Assembly: GCA_949825065.1 (NCBI GenBank)
Contig: OX463849.1
Span: 40,912,534-40,976,533 of the forward strand
Reading direction: 5' to 3'
Source of the DNA: Odontocerum albicorne
Taxonomy: Eukaryota > Arthropoda > Insecta > Trichoptera > Odontoceridae
DNA length: 64,000 bases
Shown here: positions 44,193 through 53,990 of the stretch, in pieces
Layout of the letters: every line of letters begins with the position of its first letter
How positions within the stretch are numbered: the first letter of the stretch is position 1
The notes under the pieces: model-generated
What the model saw: only the letters and a program-made list of their open reading frames with translations
What the model was told of the DNA's origin: nothing
Database searches by the model: none
Made by a program: the position numbers and the translations under genes

Positions 44193-44985
44193 GATGTGAC
44201 GAAAAATCTGTGTCGCAATTGGAGATGCTGGTGCTCAGTCCTCTGCTGACCCCGAAAGAAAAAAAAACATACGTATACAAACATACATTTTAATGAAGGA
44301 AATACAGATAACATATAAATATTTATCATATACTCGTATATGATAATTCATATGTACATATTTTAATATAAAATATATTTTACTATTGTAAAATATTTAG
44401 TATTGTATTGGTGAATGGTTTGATTAAAAAATATTTTAAGTACAACGTTTTCTTTTTTGTGAATTTTAAATTAAGTATAATCAATCACAAATTTCTTGGA
44501 TCCACCACTGTTCAGCCTCATTAAGGTATTGTTACAAAAATCATGGCAGCGCCCGCAGCCATTCCGACATTTTTGTCATATTTTCGCATCAACTTACAAC
44601 TTACAGCATTCTCGTTCCGCTTATTTTTTTCTGCCTCAAGACAATTGCATTATAATTTCCCTCTCTATCGAGGAAGCATAATATTAGAGCGACACATTGC
44701 CATTTCGATACTCAATTTTTTTTAGATATTAATCGAAGGCATTCAAGTATTTGTATATTTGGATATCATAATAAGGGAATCAGATGGTATTGTGTTTAGT
44801 TAAGTAATGCATTATTTATTTATCAGCTGGTGGTTCAGACTTGCTGAAGTGTTCGGATGAGAGGCAAAACTATCTCTGAACCATTAATATAGTATTTGGG
44901 CATATAGCCACTCACCGTCGTTGCTGGGTCCCGTAGTCGAAAATGCCCTCGTCATTCCAACGTCAATCTCGAGCTGATACGAAAA
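44193..44985. other. intergenic DNA
   Basis: Only AT-rich sequence and unrelated short frames. At 44860-44960 a patch (CGTCGTTGCTGGGTCCCGTA) is more GC-rich but unassigned. Confidence 0.4.
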
Positions 44986-44989
44986 AATC

Positions 44990-45130
44990 GAGGGATACGA
45001 CAAATTAAAGGCGACAAACCCAGATCCATTAAAATAATGTATGTCTAAATTAAATTATCTGTTGTTTTTTCGCAAATTATGTATATTTCTTGTCATGTGT
45101 AATAACAAATAAATAAATAAATAAAAATAT
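44990..45130 (+). mobile_element. LINE 3' end (family L1-tail) copy C
   Basis: GATACGACAAATTAAAGGCG, CCCAGATCCATTAAAATAAT and TTTCTTGTCATGTGTAATAA, with an (AAAT)n-like tail, match the other copies. It is strongly truncated. Confidence 0.78.
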
Positions 45131-45554
45131 ATAATCCTTCTTTCAAAGAGTTTAAGAAGACGGGTATAATGCTATAAGTAATCGGAGTTAAGCATACCAT
45201 ATGGAATATCGAAACGAAAATAAATAATTCTGACATTTATTCCAGAGCCTTTTAACTATGTCGGTATGGGTGAATTGGTTAAATTAAGAAAGACAAGTTT
45301 TGAAAACAATTTATGATCTCAAACTGCTAGAATGAAAGAAAAAAAAAATATTTAAAAACTTTTAAGCTGTGTTACATGCCCGAATCTCTGATACAGTAGG
45401 TAATTTTGTTTAAAAAAAATACAATAAAGCCTCCAGATGTTCATTATTACATTGTTAACTGAATCGTGAAAATTTTATTAAACTAATAAATTCATAACTG
45501 CACAGAAAGCAAACTTTTTGTAAGAGATTAAGAATTCTTTGATATGAAGCAATA
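45131..45554. other. AT-rich intergenic DNA
   Basis: Nothing recognised. Confidence 0.4.
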
Positions 45555-45785
45555 ATGTTTGATGCGCCGTCCCAAAAGCGCCGCTTCCTCACCGTGGGAG
45601 CCTGCTTCCGGGCACGAGCCCGTAATGAAGCACGTGGTCTGTTTCCAGTTACCATCTACCAGTTAAGAGGTACCGAGTCCCTCTGTGACTGCCGCTGGCG
45701 GCACGGTCCTCAGCCATCATGGTCTCCGAAGGCGGAACTGTTGAGCTCTGCTGAAGGAATTGTTAATGCAATCATTAGATAGCAG
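45555..45785. other. GC-rich island of unknown origin
   Basis: A 225-bp block (GCGCCGCTTCCTCACCGTGG … CCGCTGGCGGCACGGTCC … GGTCTCCGAAGGCGG) is far more GC-rich than its surroundings and has sharp edges. Both strands have short open frames (75 codons on +, 66 on -), but neither resembles a known protein. It may be a piece of a GC-rich transposon untranslated region, or an isolated exon. I do not recognise it. Confidence 0.45.
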
Positions 45786-45925
45786 ATCAATATAGGTAGG
45801 TAAAATATAAGAATATCAAGCATGGGCTAGCAAAGGGGATATTACACATACAATTTCATATTTTATTTATTTATTTTAATGACAAGTAATTGAATGAATA
45901 GAAAATTTATGAAAAACAAGACAAG
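45786..45925. other. AT-rich intergenic DNA
   Basis: Nothing recognised. Confidence 0.4.
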
Positions 45926-46165
45926 AATATATAATTTAAAGGTTTATAAAGTGCTGTTCATAATATGTAGTAAAACGCTGTGGAACTACTTAAATCTAAT
46001 AAAACAATCTATTTTTATTTGTTTATGACAAGAAATATACATAATTTGCGAAAAAACAACAGATAATTTAAAGTGGACACTTAATTTACATGGATCTAGA
46101 ATTTGTTACCTTTCATTTGTCGTATTCCCACTAAATTATACTTTTACACGTATCTTACTGAAGAC
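45926..46165 (-). mobile_element. LINE 3' end (family L1-tail) copy D with shared 3' flank
   Basis: The + strand from 46024 has TGACAAGAAATATACATAAT and then TTCATTTGTCGTATTCCC, the reverse complement of the L1-tail 3' end. Beyond its tail (46019 down to 45926) about 90 bp are nearly identical to the sequence after the tail of copy E (50847-50940), in inverse orientation. Copies A, B, C and F lack that flank. Confidence 0.75.
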
Positions 46166-46424
46166 ACATATATGGTAAACACGAAAAATGAGTTAATTAT
46201 TTTTACGGATTCTTGATTATTATATACGAGTATCACAAACTCTCATACTTGATAAATAGTGAGACTTTATTATTTGTAAGTACGATGCAAGTTAACCGAT
46301 GGTATACGTCATAATTTCAGTTTAAGCAAAAGTCCATTCTACAATATCCCGCATTCAATCCTCAAAAACACATATTTTCAATAAAATATGATAATAAAAC
46401 CCTTATGCTGTAGTTATTATTGTG

Positions 46425-46568
46425 AGTTATTTAAACAAACCGAATATTAACAACCGATAGTTATTTAAAAAAAAACGAATATTAACAACCGATAGTTATT
46501 TAAACAAACCGAATATTAACAACCGATAGTTATTTAAACAAACCGAATATTAACAGCCGATAGTTATT
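46425..46568. repeat. 34-bp tandem repeat, four units
   Basis: The unit GTTATTTAAACAAACCGAAT plus ATTAACAACCGATA is repeated four times with a few substitutions and a slightly altered second unit. Confidence 0.92.
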
Positions 46569-46644
46569 TGAAATGTTACAGTTTACTCGTTTTAAAATTT
46601 TGTATGAACACTTTTATTTATATAATTTATTTGTGAACTGGGTC

Positions 46645-46715
46645 GTGGTCTAACGATAAGCATTCATGCTAAGCAAGCGGGCGCTCTAGGTTCAATTTCT
46701 GGTGGATAAAGTCAG
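46645..46715 (+). repeat. tRNA-like segment, probably a SINE head
   Basis: GTCGTGGTCTAACGATAAGC is A-box-like, and TCTAGGTTCAATTTCTGG is B-box-like but imperfect. It is not a functional tRNA, because the stems do not close. Confidence 0.4.
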
Positions 46716-46931
46716 TCTTTCTACTTTAGATTTGTTTAGTCAGTTTTCCATCTTCTCCCGTACAACATTTTTAAACACCTAAACGTGTTTTTTACCCTAC
46801 TTATTGACATATCGGTTTTTAGCTCAAATGTATACTTATTTACTAAACTTTATTAAACCTTCATTCATGTCACACTTTTTGTAAAACGTTTCTGAACTGT
46901 TATAATTCAGATTTTATAAAATAGTGCGTAC

Positions 46932-47305
46932 ATATAAAATATTCACTAGGTTAACTACTCCTATAGACACATTTTTTACAAATTTATTTAAACAATGACA
47001 GTATTAAACATAATATTACCGCCCGACAACATGTATGTTAAACCTATAAAATATTCACTAGGTTAACTATTTAATACTCCTATAGACACATTTTTTTAAA
47101 ATTTCTTTAAACAATGACAGTATTAAACATAATAATACCGCCCCGACACCTGTATGTTAAGCCTATAAAATATTCACTAAGTTAACTATTTACTACTCCT
47201 ATAGACACATGTTCTATAAATTTCTTTAAACAGTGACAGTATTAAACATAATAATACCGCCCCGACACATCACCTGTATGTTAAATCTATAAAATATTCA
47301 CTCTT
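46932..47305. repeat. tandem repeat of 112-124 bp, about three units
   Basis: ATAAAATATTCACTAGGTTA, CTCCTATAGACACA, ACAATGACAGTATTAAACAT and ATACCGCCC recur in order. The ATTCACT core falls at 46941, 47053, 47172 and 47296. Units differ by small indels. Confidence 0.88.
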
Positions 47306-48070
47306 GACTGTTAATCAAAATAAATTATTTCAATAATGCTATTTGATTATTTCAGCGGATGAATGAAATAAAAATAGTGCGACAATAATTACATATCAGA
47401 ACTATCTACAATAATGTCATATAAGGGGGGTGTTTGGTTTTAGATTCTATTACATAATATTTTTCCACTTCAGTCGAACTTCAATGTCACGTCCACGTTT
47501 CTCTGCTATACATCGACATAGGCATTAATGAGCTGAAAGACATTGAATAAATGTAAAGTATATTTTCATACCATTTTGTCATCGTATAAATATATAATGT
47601 TAAATTAACTTTAAGTATTGTGTTAGCTCGATGAACCCTTAAAATTTTAATTGTTGTAACTAAAAATGTACATTTCGCATACACTCGTAAGTTATACAAT
47701 GAGAAGGAATGAGTTAATAGAATATCGATTATAGATCCAACACCACTTGAGACAAACGAAAGCCTTAATATATCGAGTATCATCCACCTTATGCCGAGCC
47801 AATTGATTGCAGTTTTATGACCGTGAGAGAATCCTTCGCATTGCGTGTAAGAATGCGCTTTGAACCACTAAAACAGCGGTATTCTCTGATTTAGCTTCAC
47901 CACGCATGAGCGTAACAATAAATCTGTGTACAATTACCCGCCGGGCTAATAAGGACTAATACACGAGTTCGATTAAATGTCTGGCATCGATTGACTTTAA
48001 TTGCTGTTTCGCTTCTACGATTGCCCTCTATGCTGTCTATGGGAATCTGCACAAAGGCGGGAGGAGTCAA
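47306..48070. other. intergenic DNA
   Basis: No gene or element end recognised. Confidence 0.4.
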
Positions 48071-48071
48071 G

Positions 48072-49020
48072 TTGGTTTTAAACTCTTTAAATTGTCTATT
48101 TGTCTGTGATTGATGTTTGTTGGATTGCTTATTAGGGATTGTGGATAAATACCTATTTTATATAGATCTTCGAAACCCTTGACTATCTATCCGATGTAAT
48201 CAAGAATCAGGTGTATCTTTTCAAATGCTCTTAACAATTTAAATTCTTTAGAAATTGTTTATTTGCCTGTGATTTTGTAACTGATGTTTGCTTATTAGAG
48301 ATTTTGGGTAAGAATACATATTTTGTATTGATCTCGAAACCCCTGACTATCCGATGTAATCAAGAATCAGGTGTATCTTTTCAAATGCTCTTAAAAAATT
48401 AAATTCTTTTGAAATTGTTTATTTGCCTGTGATTTTGTGACTAATGTTTGCTTATTAGTGATTGTGGGTAAAAATACCTATTTTATATTGATCTTCGAAA
48501 TCCTTGACTATCCGATGCAACTTTTCAAAGACCACCGCTTTAAACTCTTTAAATTGTCTATATTTCTGTGATTTTATGTTGGATTGCTCATAAGGATCTG
48601 TGGTTGAATACTTTCTATAACTATGTAGTTTTGCAAAATTCTCGACTCTGATATGATCTAGAATCAGATGTGTCTTTTCAAAAGTGGTTTTACACTTTAA
48701 ACTCTAAATTGTCTATTTGCCTGTGATTTTGTTATTGATGTCTTCGGATTGCTTATACGAGATTGTGGTCAAATATTTATTCTTACTATGTAGTTCTTTG
48801 AAATCCTCGATATAATTTTAAATTAGATACATCTTTTAAAAGGTTGTTAATTCTTCAAACTCTTAAAATTGTATATTTGCCAGTGATTTTTGGATTGAGT
48901 TATGTTAGATTATTTATAGTGAATATAGTTAAGGTCATATTCTTACAATGTAATTATTTGAAAACCTTCACTCTCCGATGTTACCTGGAAGCAGGTGTGT
49001 ATACAAAGGCTGTTAACACT
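48072..49020. repeat. diverged satellite-like array, about 160-bp unit, six units
   Basis: A core AAATTGTCTATTTG-CTGTGATTT recurs near 48088, 48251, 48412, 48550, 48705 and 48866. GGATTGCTTATTAGGGATTG and AATCAAGAATCAGGTGTATC fall at matching positions between them. The first three units are the closest; later units are diverged. Confidence 0.8.
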
Positions 49021-49194
49021 TCAATCCAGGCCATATTTATATTGGTGAGTTACATGGTGTGATTTAGATGTTGATGGAGGGTGTTCCACTTCAAATCGAT
49101 TAATCTCGTTAATCTATTGCACTTGTACTAAGAAGCAGCTAAACATAAATACGACTGGTACATGTAAATAATATATAGTTACTCCAAGAGTATT

Positions 49195-49430
49195 TTAAAA
49201 GGAACACATGAGCAGTGACTAGAGACAAGGGCCATCGAAAATGCCCCGGGGGTTTATAATCAAGCTTCATATCATCATGCGTAGCTTCAAGCCTCATATC
49301 ATCACATTATCGTAATTATCTTGGTATCTGTTCAAACATCAGATGTAGCATTGCCGATACCAATGGTCTGGTGCAGAGTACACATTTTATTCATCATTAG
49401 CATAATGGTTACTTTTCTTTATTTTCTGAC
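49195..49430. repeat. dispersed repeat similar to 11140-11330
   Basis: TATCATCATGCGTAGCTTCA, GGTATCTGTTCAAACATCAG, AATGGTCTGGTGCAGAGTAC and TTTTATTCATCATTAG parallel the intronic repeat at 11140-11330. The family is unknown. Confidence 0.45.
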
Positions 49431-49854
49431 CATATCCATCGGAATTTGTTTAGTTGAGTTATTCCTTATAAATAAGAAAAACGAAAAAGGAACCGTGTTT
49501 CAAAAGTCATTTACCTATTTTTAGTCTTTCGTATCTGTTTTTTCTTTTGTATTAAACAAGATACAGTTCTACAACACGTAAGAAAACAGAGTCTTGCTGA
49601 TTGGGTTTTATGTATTCAGGATCTAAGAAACTAGGCCATCGCCCGTGTCTTGTTGGACATCCTTACATCAATATTTTTGTTTCGAAATATAGTTCTGGTC
49701 CAGATTATAATACATTTTTATCTCATTTTAAACAATGTTTGCAAGATTTAAACAAAACATGTAGAAGTGTGTTTTACGAAAATAAAACAAAACGATTTTT
49801 TTAGTACGCATGAGTCTCGAATTCGATTTAAAGTGGGTGTATGTCGGATTGAGT

Positions 49855-50850
49855 TTGTTGTTAAGCTTTTCTTTAACTGAATTGATTCGAAATGTGCTCA
49901 GTGAAAATAATCTTAAAAGTATATACTTCGACTTATGTCAGTCAGCACTTTCTTACGATATATCAGTTTGGGGGGATGCACCTTAGCCCAAAAACACATG
50001 TTGCAGGTTTCGCAAAAATTGATTGTGAAAATAATTAATAAACTTCCTGCCCGGTATCCCACGGCGGAGCTTTTCAGAAAGTATCAGGTCCTGAACATAG
50101 CCAATTTGCATCTCAAATCCATTCTCTGGCACTACCATCGAGAGGAAGGGAAGATGCAGACTCAGCAGAGACACATGAAACGCATGGCAATTAATGAAAT
50201 GTTCACCATCTCTAGAGTTAAAACCTCTTTTGCCCAAAGGCAATATGCTTATTTGGCTCCCATGACATACAATGGCGTGCCGAATTCAATAAAGGTAAAC
50301 AGAGGAAAAACATTTAGACAGTCGATCGAAGCGTGGTTGTTATTGCGACAGGATTTTGCGTACTTGGGCTTTCAGGATGAATGACGTGTGGAAAAGATTT
50401 GTGTGGGCTTTTGAGTGTGGGTTGTTTTACTTTTTGTTGTTTTGTATTTGTGTTTCTGTACATTTTTGTTTTTATTTTTATGATTGTGTGCGGTATATTA
50501 TGGGATGAACATTTTTGGTCCATTTGGAGTGATGATGTGTGAGGAGTTTAATTTCGTATGATGTTTCCAGTTGTAATTGAGTGTCACTGTTTGTCAGGTT
50601 GATGAGAACGTGCAACGGGGTTTAGTTTTTGTGTAATCAAAAATCGGAAACAAGTATCGATTTATTTTTTCATGCTAAATACCCTCAGTGAGATACAGGC
50701 AAAAGCCTAGTTTACAGAGGATACGACAAATGAAAGGCAACAAACCCAGATCCATTAAAATTGTATGTCCAAATTAAATTACCTGTTGTTATTTCGCAAA
50801 TGATGTATATTTCTTGTCATGTGTAATAATAAATAAATAATAAATAAATA
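49855..50850 (+). mobile_element. LINE ORF2 C-terminus and 3' end (family L1-tail) copy E
   Basis: Upstream of 49986 a frame reads NNLKSIYFDLCQSALSYDIS and VWGDAP. After a frameshift the frame continues AQKHMLQVSQKLIVKIINKL, PARYPTAELFRKYQVLNIAN, then YAYLAPMTYNGVPNSIKVNR and FAYLGFQDE with stop TGA at 50382-50384. These are the post-RT thumb and C-terminus of a LINE. The 3' untranslated region (50385-50820) ends in an (AAAT)n-type tail. This is the longest copy of the family in the window and explains the other L1-tail copies. Confidence 0.82.
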
Positions 50851-51119
50851 AAAATAGATTGTTTTATTAGATTTAAGTAGTTTCACAGCGTTTTACTACA
50901 TATTTTGAACAGCACTTTATAAGCCTTTAAATTATATATTATATAACGATGAAGACGAATTATTATCAGATGTATTCTAGTGACATTATCATGACATAGG
51001 GAATAAAGATTTTAAATTTATTTTACTTCCAGAAATAACCCTCTATATTAGTGTACTCTCGGATATTATTTTTACTTATTGGCCATATTTGACTTGAAAA
51101 TATCATAGGTTTTGCTTCC

Positions 51120-51200
51120 AAGTTGTATGGCCGCGCGGTAACATGCTGAACTTCCGTGCTGAAGATCACTGGTTCGAACTCCGCGCTGTGCTACTTGTAT
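51120..51200 (+). repeat. tRNA-like SINE head, family B
   Basis: GTATGGCCGCGCGGTAACAT is A-box-like, and ACTGGTTCGAACTCCGCG (about 51169-51186) contains a B box. The following body has CACTGTATCGGACGTGTG, also found near 54075. Confidence 0.6.
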
Positions 51201-51600
51201 CGGACATGTAATGAGAAGTGTGCGGTCACTGTATCGGACGTGTGCTGTCACCCTTGTGTGTGCGTGTGTGGACCAATGAGATGTGTAGATTTGTATATGA
51301 ATTGTATGTAAACCCTTATATTTCTATGTAAATTCTGTAATAAGGTTCTGTATTTGTGTATAATTCATTTGATATGTTTGCTATATTTTGTAATAATATG
51401 TAAAATGGAAACGTATGTAAAATTTATGTTTGTTTGACTCCGATCGCGTTCGCGACCGCAAGGGAAATATGTGACTTGTAGGGCGATGCGTCGGAATAGG
51501 TCAGGGCCCGGTTGGCGTAAGCAGCGCTCAAAACCCCGAAAGTTGTTGTATTTCGAAGGTATAAGGATACCTATAACTTTGGTCTTTATATTCTTTTTAA
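51201..51600. repeat. SINE family B body and GC-rich 3' segment
   Basis: Two TGTATCGGAC words occur in the first 40 bp. At 51430-51550 a GC-rich stretch (GATCGCGTTCGCGACCGCAA, GGTCAGGGCCCGGTTGGCGT) is unlike the AT-rich surroundings. It may be the distal part of a long SINE or a separate element. No coding signal. Confidence 0.4.
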
Positions 51601-51744
51601 ATAGAACATGGTTGCTGTTTTATATGCATGTTTATTGTCTATAGTAATCCCTTCATTTTATGCAGCTTGTTCAGTTTGAAATTTTAAATACATGATAGTG
51701 ACATCCATATAGTAACAGTTTGGCTTCTGAATTGATATTTATTT

Positions 51745-52025
51745 GTTTTGCTACTGGCAACAACATATTCTTTAGTATCTTCTTTTGCTACAGCTGTAAA
51801 ACTTAGAGGATCAAAGTACAAATCACTGCACCTGATCATCCAAGGCAAAATAGAAGGCCGAAGCGGTGTTGGCAGGGGGAAAATCTCCTGGCTCCGCAAT
51901 ATACGTTATTGGACTGGCATAAGGGACGTAAAATATCTTTTTCAGGCTGCCGGGGACAAAGATATCTACTCTCAAGTGATATTCAACGTTGGGGGGACCT
52001 GATATGACACTGAGAAGAAGAAGTA
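51745..52025 (+). mobile_element. LINE C-terminal fragment with (GAA)n tail
   Basis: The + strand reads KYKSLHLIIQGKIEGRSGVG, RGKISWLRNIRYWTG, VKYLFQAAGDKDIYSQVIFN and VGGT, then a stop. The IQGKIEGRRGVGRR-WLRN-R-W ending is familiar from several insect LINEs. The end ACTGAGAAGAAGAAGTAAAA is the typical GAA tail. The copy is only about 260 bp. Confidence 0.75.
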
Positions 52026-52755
52026 AAAGCGATAAATGTATGAATAGAAGATTCATCCAGAGATAGTGATTTATATTAGGTAAAGTAAATTGTTAGTTCT
52101 GTATTTGATTTTTTTGCATCATACACGTGTATTTCGTATATGTAAGGTCTCATAAAAATATTGTTTATCTGTTAACTTATTTAAAAATGTAAATTTTTTT
52201 AAGAATAGAATATACGCATATGTAAAATATAGCTCATTGGAAATCATGTTAAATATGTAATTAATACACAAATATTGCTTATTTAATTAAGCATTCAATT
52301 ACTTCATTTACGCGGTTTTCATTCGCACACTGTTTTCTGATACCAATTACCAGCGTAAAAAGAGGTATTACTCTATTTGAATTTCATCGTAGAACAGTGG
52401 TACGAGTATAATATTGTAAATCTGAATACAATAATCCCCTCAGGGTCCGCAAAAACCATTAAAGGAGTGGTATTAAACATCTTGGTTTAATTGTTATTTC
52501 GAATGAATATAATTATTAACTCGAATGAATATGAAATCTTCATACAACTCAAGATATAGGTCAATCTAAAGATTGAAATAGAATAAACAAATATCAAATT
52601 TATGGTTGATTCGATTAATATATTCGTATTTTCTCATAAAATATTATGAATAATAATTGTAATTGTGATTTATGAAGCGATTTCAACTGTAGATTACCAG
52701 CCTCTTACGACCGTGGTTGATAAAAATAGTTTCTGGCATAAGATTGTAAGAATGT
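52026..52755. other. AT-rich intergenic DNA
   Basis: No support for a gene or element. Confidence 0.4.
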
Positions 52756-52763
52756 ACTCGTAC

Positions 52764-53713
52764 GTGTAAGGAAGCCAATATAAGACAAGGGGTAAGGCAG
52801 GGATGCTCTCTGTCACCTGTTCTTTTTAACGCCTATATACAGAGCGCGATTGACGACTTGAGAGAGAGAATGAGTCACAGAGAAGGTGTAAAGATACACG
52901 GGCAAAAGGTGGATATGATAAGGTTCGCTGACGATATTGCTATGGTTGCTGAAAGTGAAGAGGAACTACAAGAGGCCTTAACAACTATGGAAAGCATTTT
53001 TCAAAATAACTACAGTATGAAGATAAATAAAGACAAAACAAAGCTGCTGACTGTAGGCCGAGCGCAACACCAGTTGAGAATAGTGATGTCGGGTAAACCA
53101 CTAAAGAACACCAAAGAGTTTGTCTACCTCGGGAGCAAAATAACATGGGACGGTCGGTCTAAGAGCGAGGTCGACAGCCGTATACATCAGGCCAGACTTG
53201 CATTTAATAAAAGGTCGAAAATAATAGAATCAAATAATATAGACCTAAAACTGAGAATACTCCTCATCAAGACCTATGTATGGAGTATCTTGATGTACGG
53301 CTGCGAGACATGGTGCCTATCCGAAAGAGATAGACGGAGACTAGAGGCTTTTGAGATGTGGTCCTATAGAAGACTATTAGGAATTTCCTGGAGAGACCAC
53401 ATCACGAATGAAGAGGTTCTCCAACGAATCGAAGGAGGAAGGCACCTGCTCAGGATCTTGTCCGAAAGGCGTGCAAGATGGATCGGTCATATAATACGAC
53501 AAGAGGGCTTTTTGCATGCCATAATGGAGGGTATGACCGAGGGGACAAACTCTAGGGGACGCCCACGCCGAGAGTACCTGGAGGACCTGTTGGTGGACGT
53601 GCGCTGCTCAACATATACAGATTTAAAAAGAGCCGCACAGTACAGGGAGGAATGGAGGAGAAGAGTTGAAATTGCTGCAAACCAGTCTTAGGACTGCAAC
53701 CACAGAGAGAGAG
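52764..53713 (+). mobile_element. 5'-truncated LINE, intact partial RT frame
   Basis: An uninterrupted frame from about 52766 to the TAG at 53689 reads CKEANIRQGVRQGCSLSPVL, VDMIRFADDIAMVAES (catalytic FADD), KEFVYLGSKITWDG, LLIKTYVWSILMYGCETWCL, RRARWIGHIIRQEGF and GRPRREYLEDLL. These are the palm, thumb and C-terminal motifs of a non-LTR ORF2. The 3' end is a short (GA)n. ACTCGTAC flanks both sides (52756-52763 and 53714-53721), an 8-bp duplication. No stop over more than 300 codons suggests recent insertion, but without endonuclease and N-terminal RT it cannot move itself. Confidence 0.85.
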
Positions 53714-53789
53714 ACTCGTACTTTATTCATATGCCAATATTCAATATATCCATATTGATAATGCTAATATTTTGAAGAAAGTAACTGGA

Positions 53790-53990
53790 TGACAATATTA
53801 TGTGCGGCACCATTTATCGAGCCATCGGACTTAGAACTTCTGCAAATACTTTATTTACTGTCTGTAGTCGTACGTGTTGGTAATACTCCCGCAAATTTGT
53901 AGGTAAACATGACATTGTACACAAACTTTTACTAGAACAGAACCTTTCTCTTTGGTATCACCGGGAATGGAATTCGAAGTTTTTGAATAC
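53790..53990 (-). repeat. dispersed repeat, family D copy 3
   Basis: ATTTATCGAGCCATCGGACT, AGTCGTACGTGTTGGTAATA and TTTGGTATCACCGGGAATGG with TTCGAA align with copies 1 and 2. The last block is the complement of GGTTCGAATTCC-like B boxes with small changes. Confidence 0.5.
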
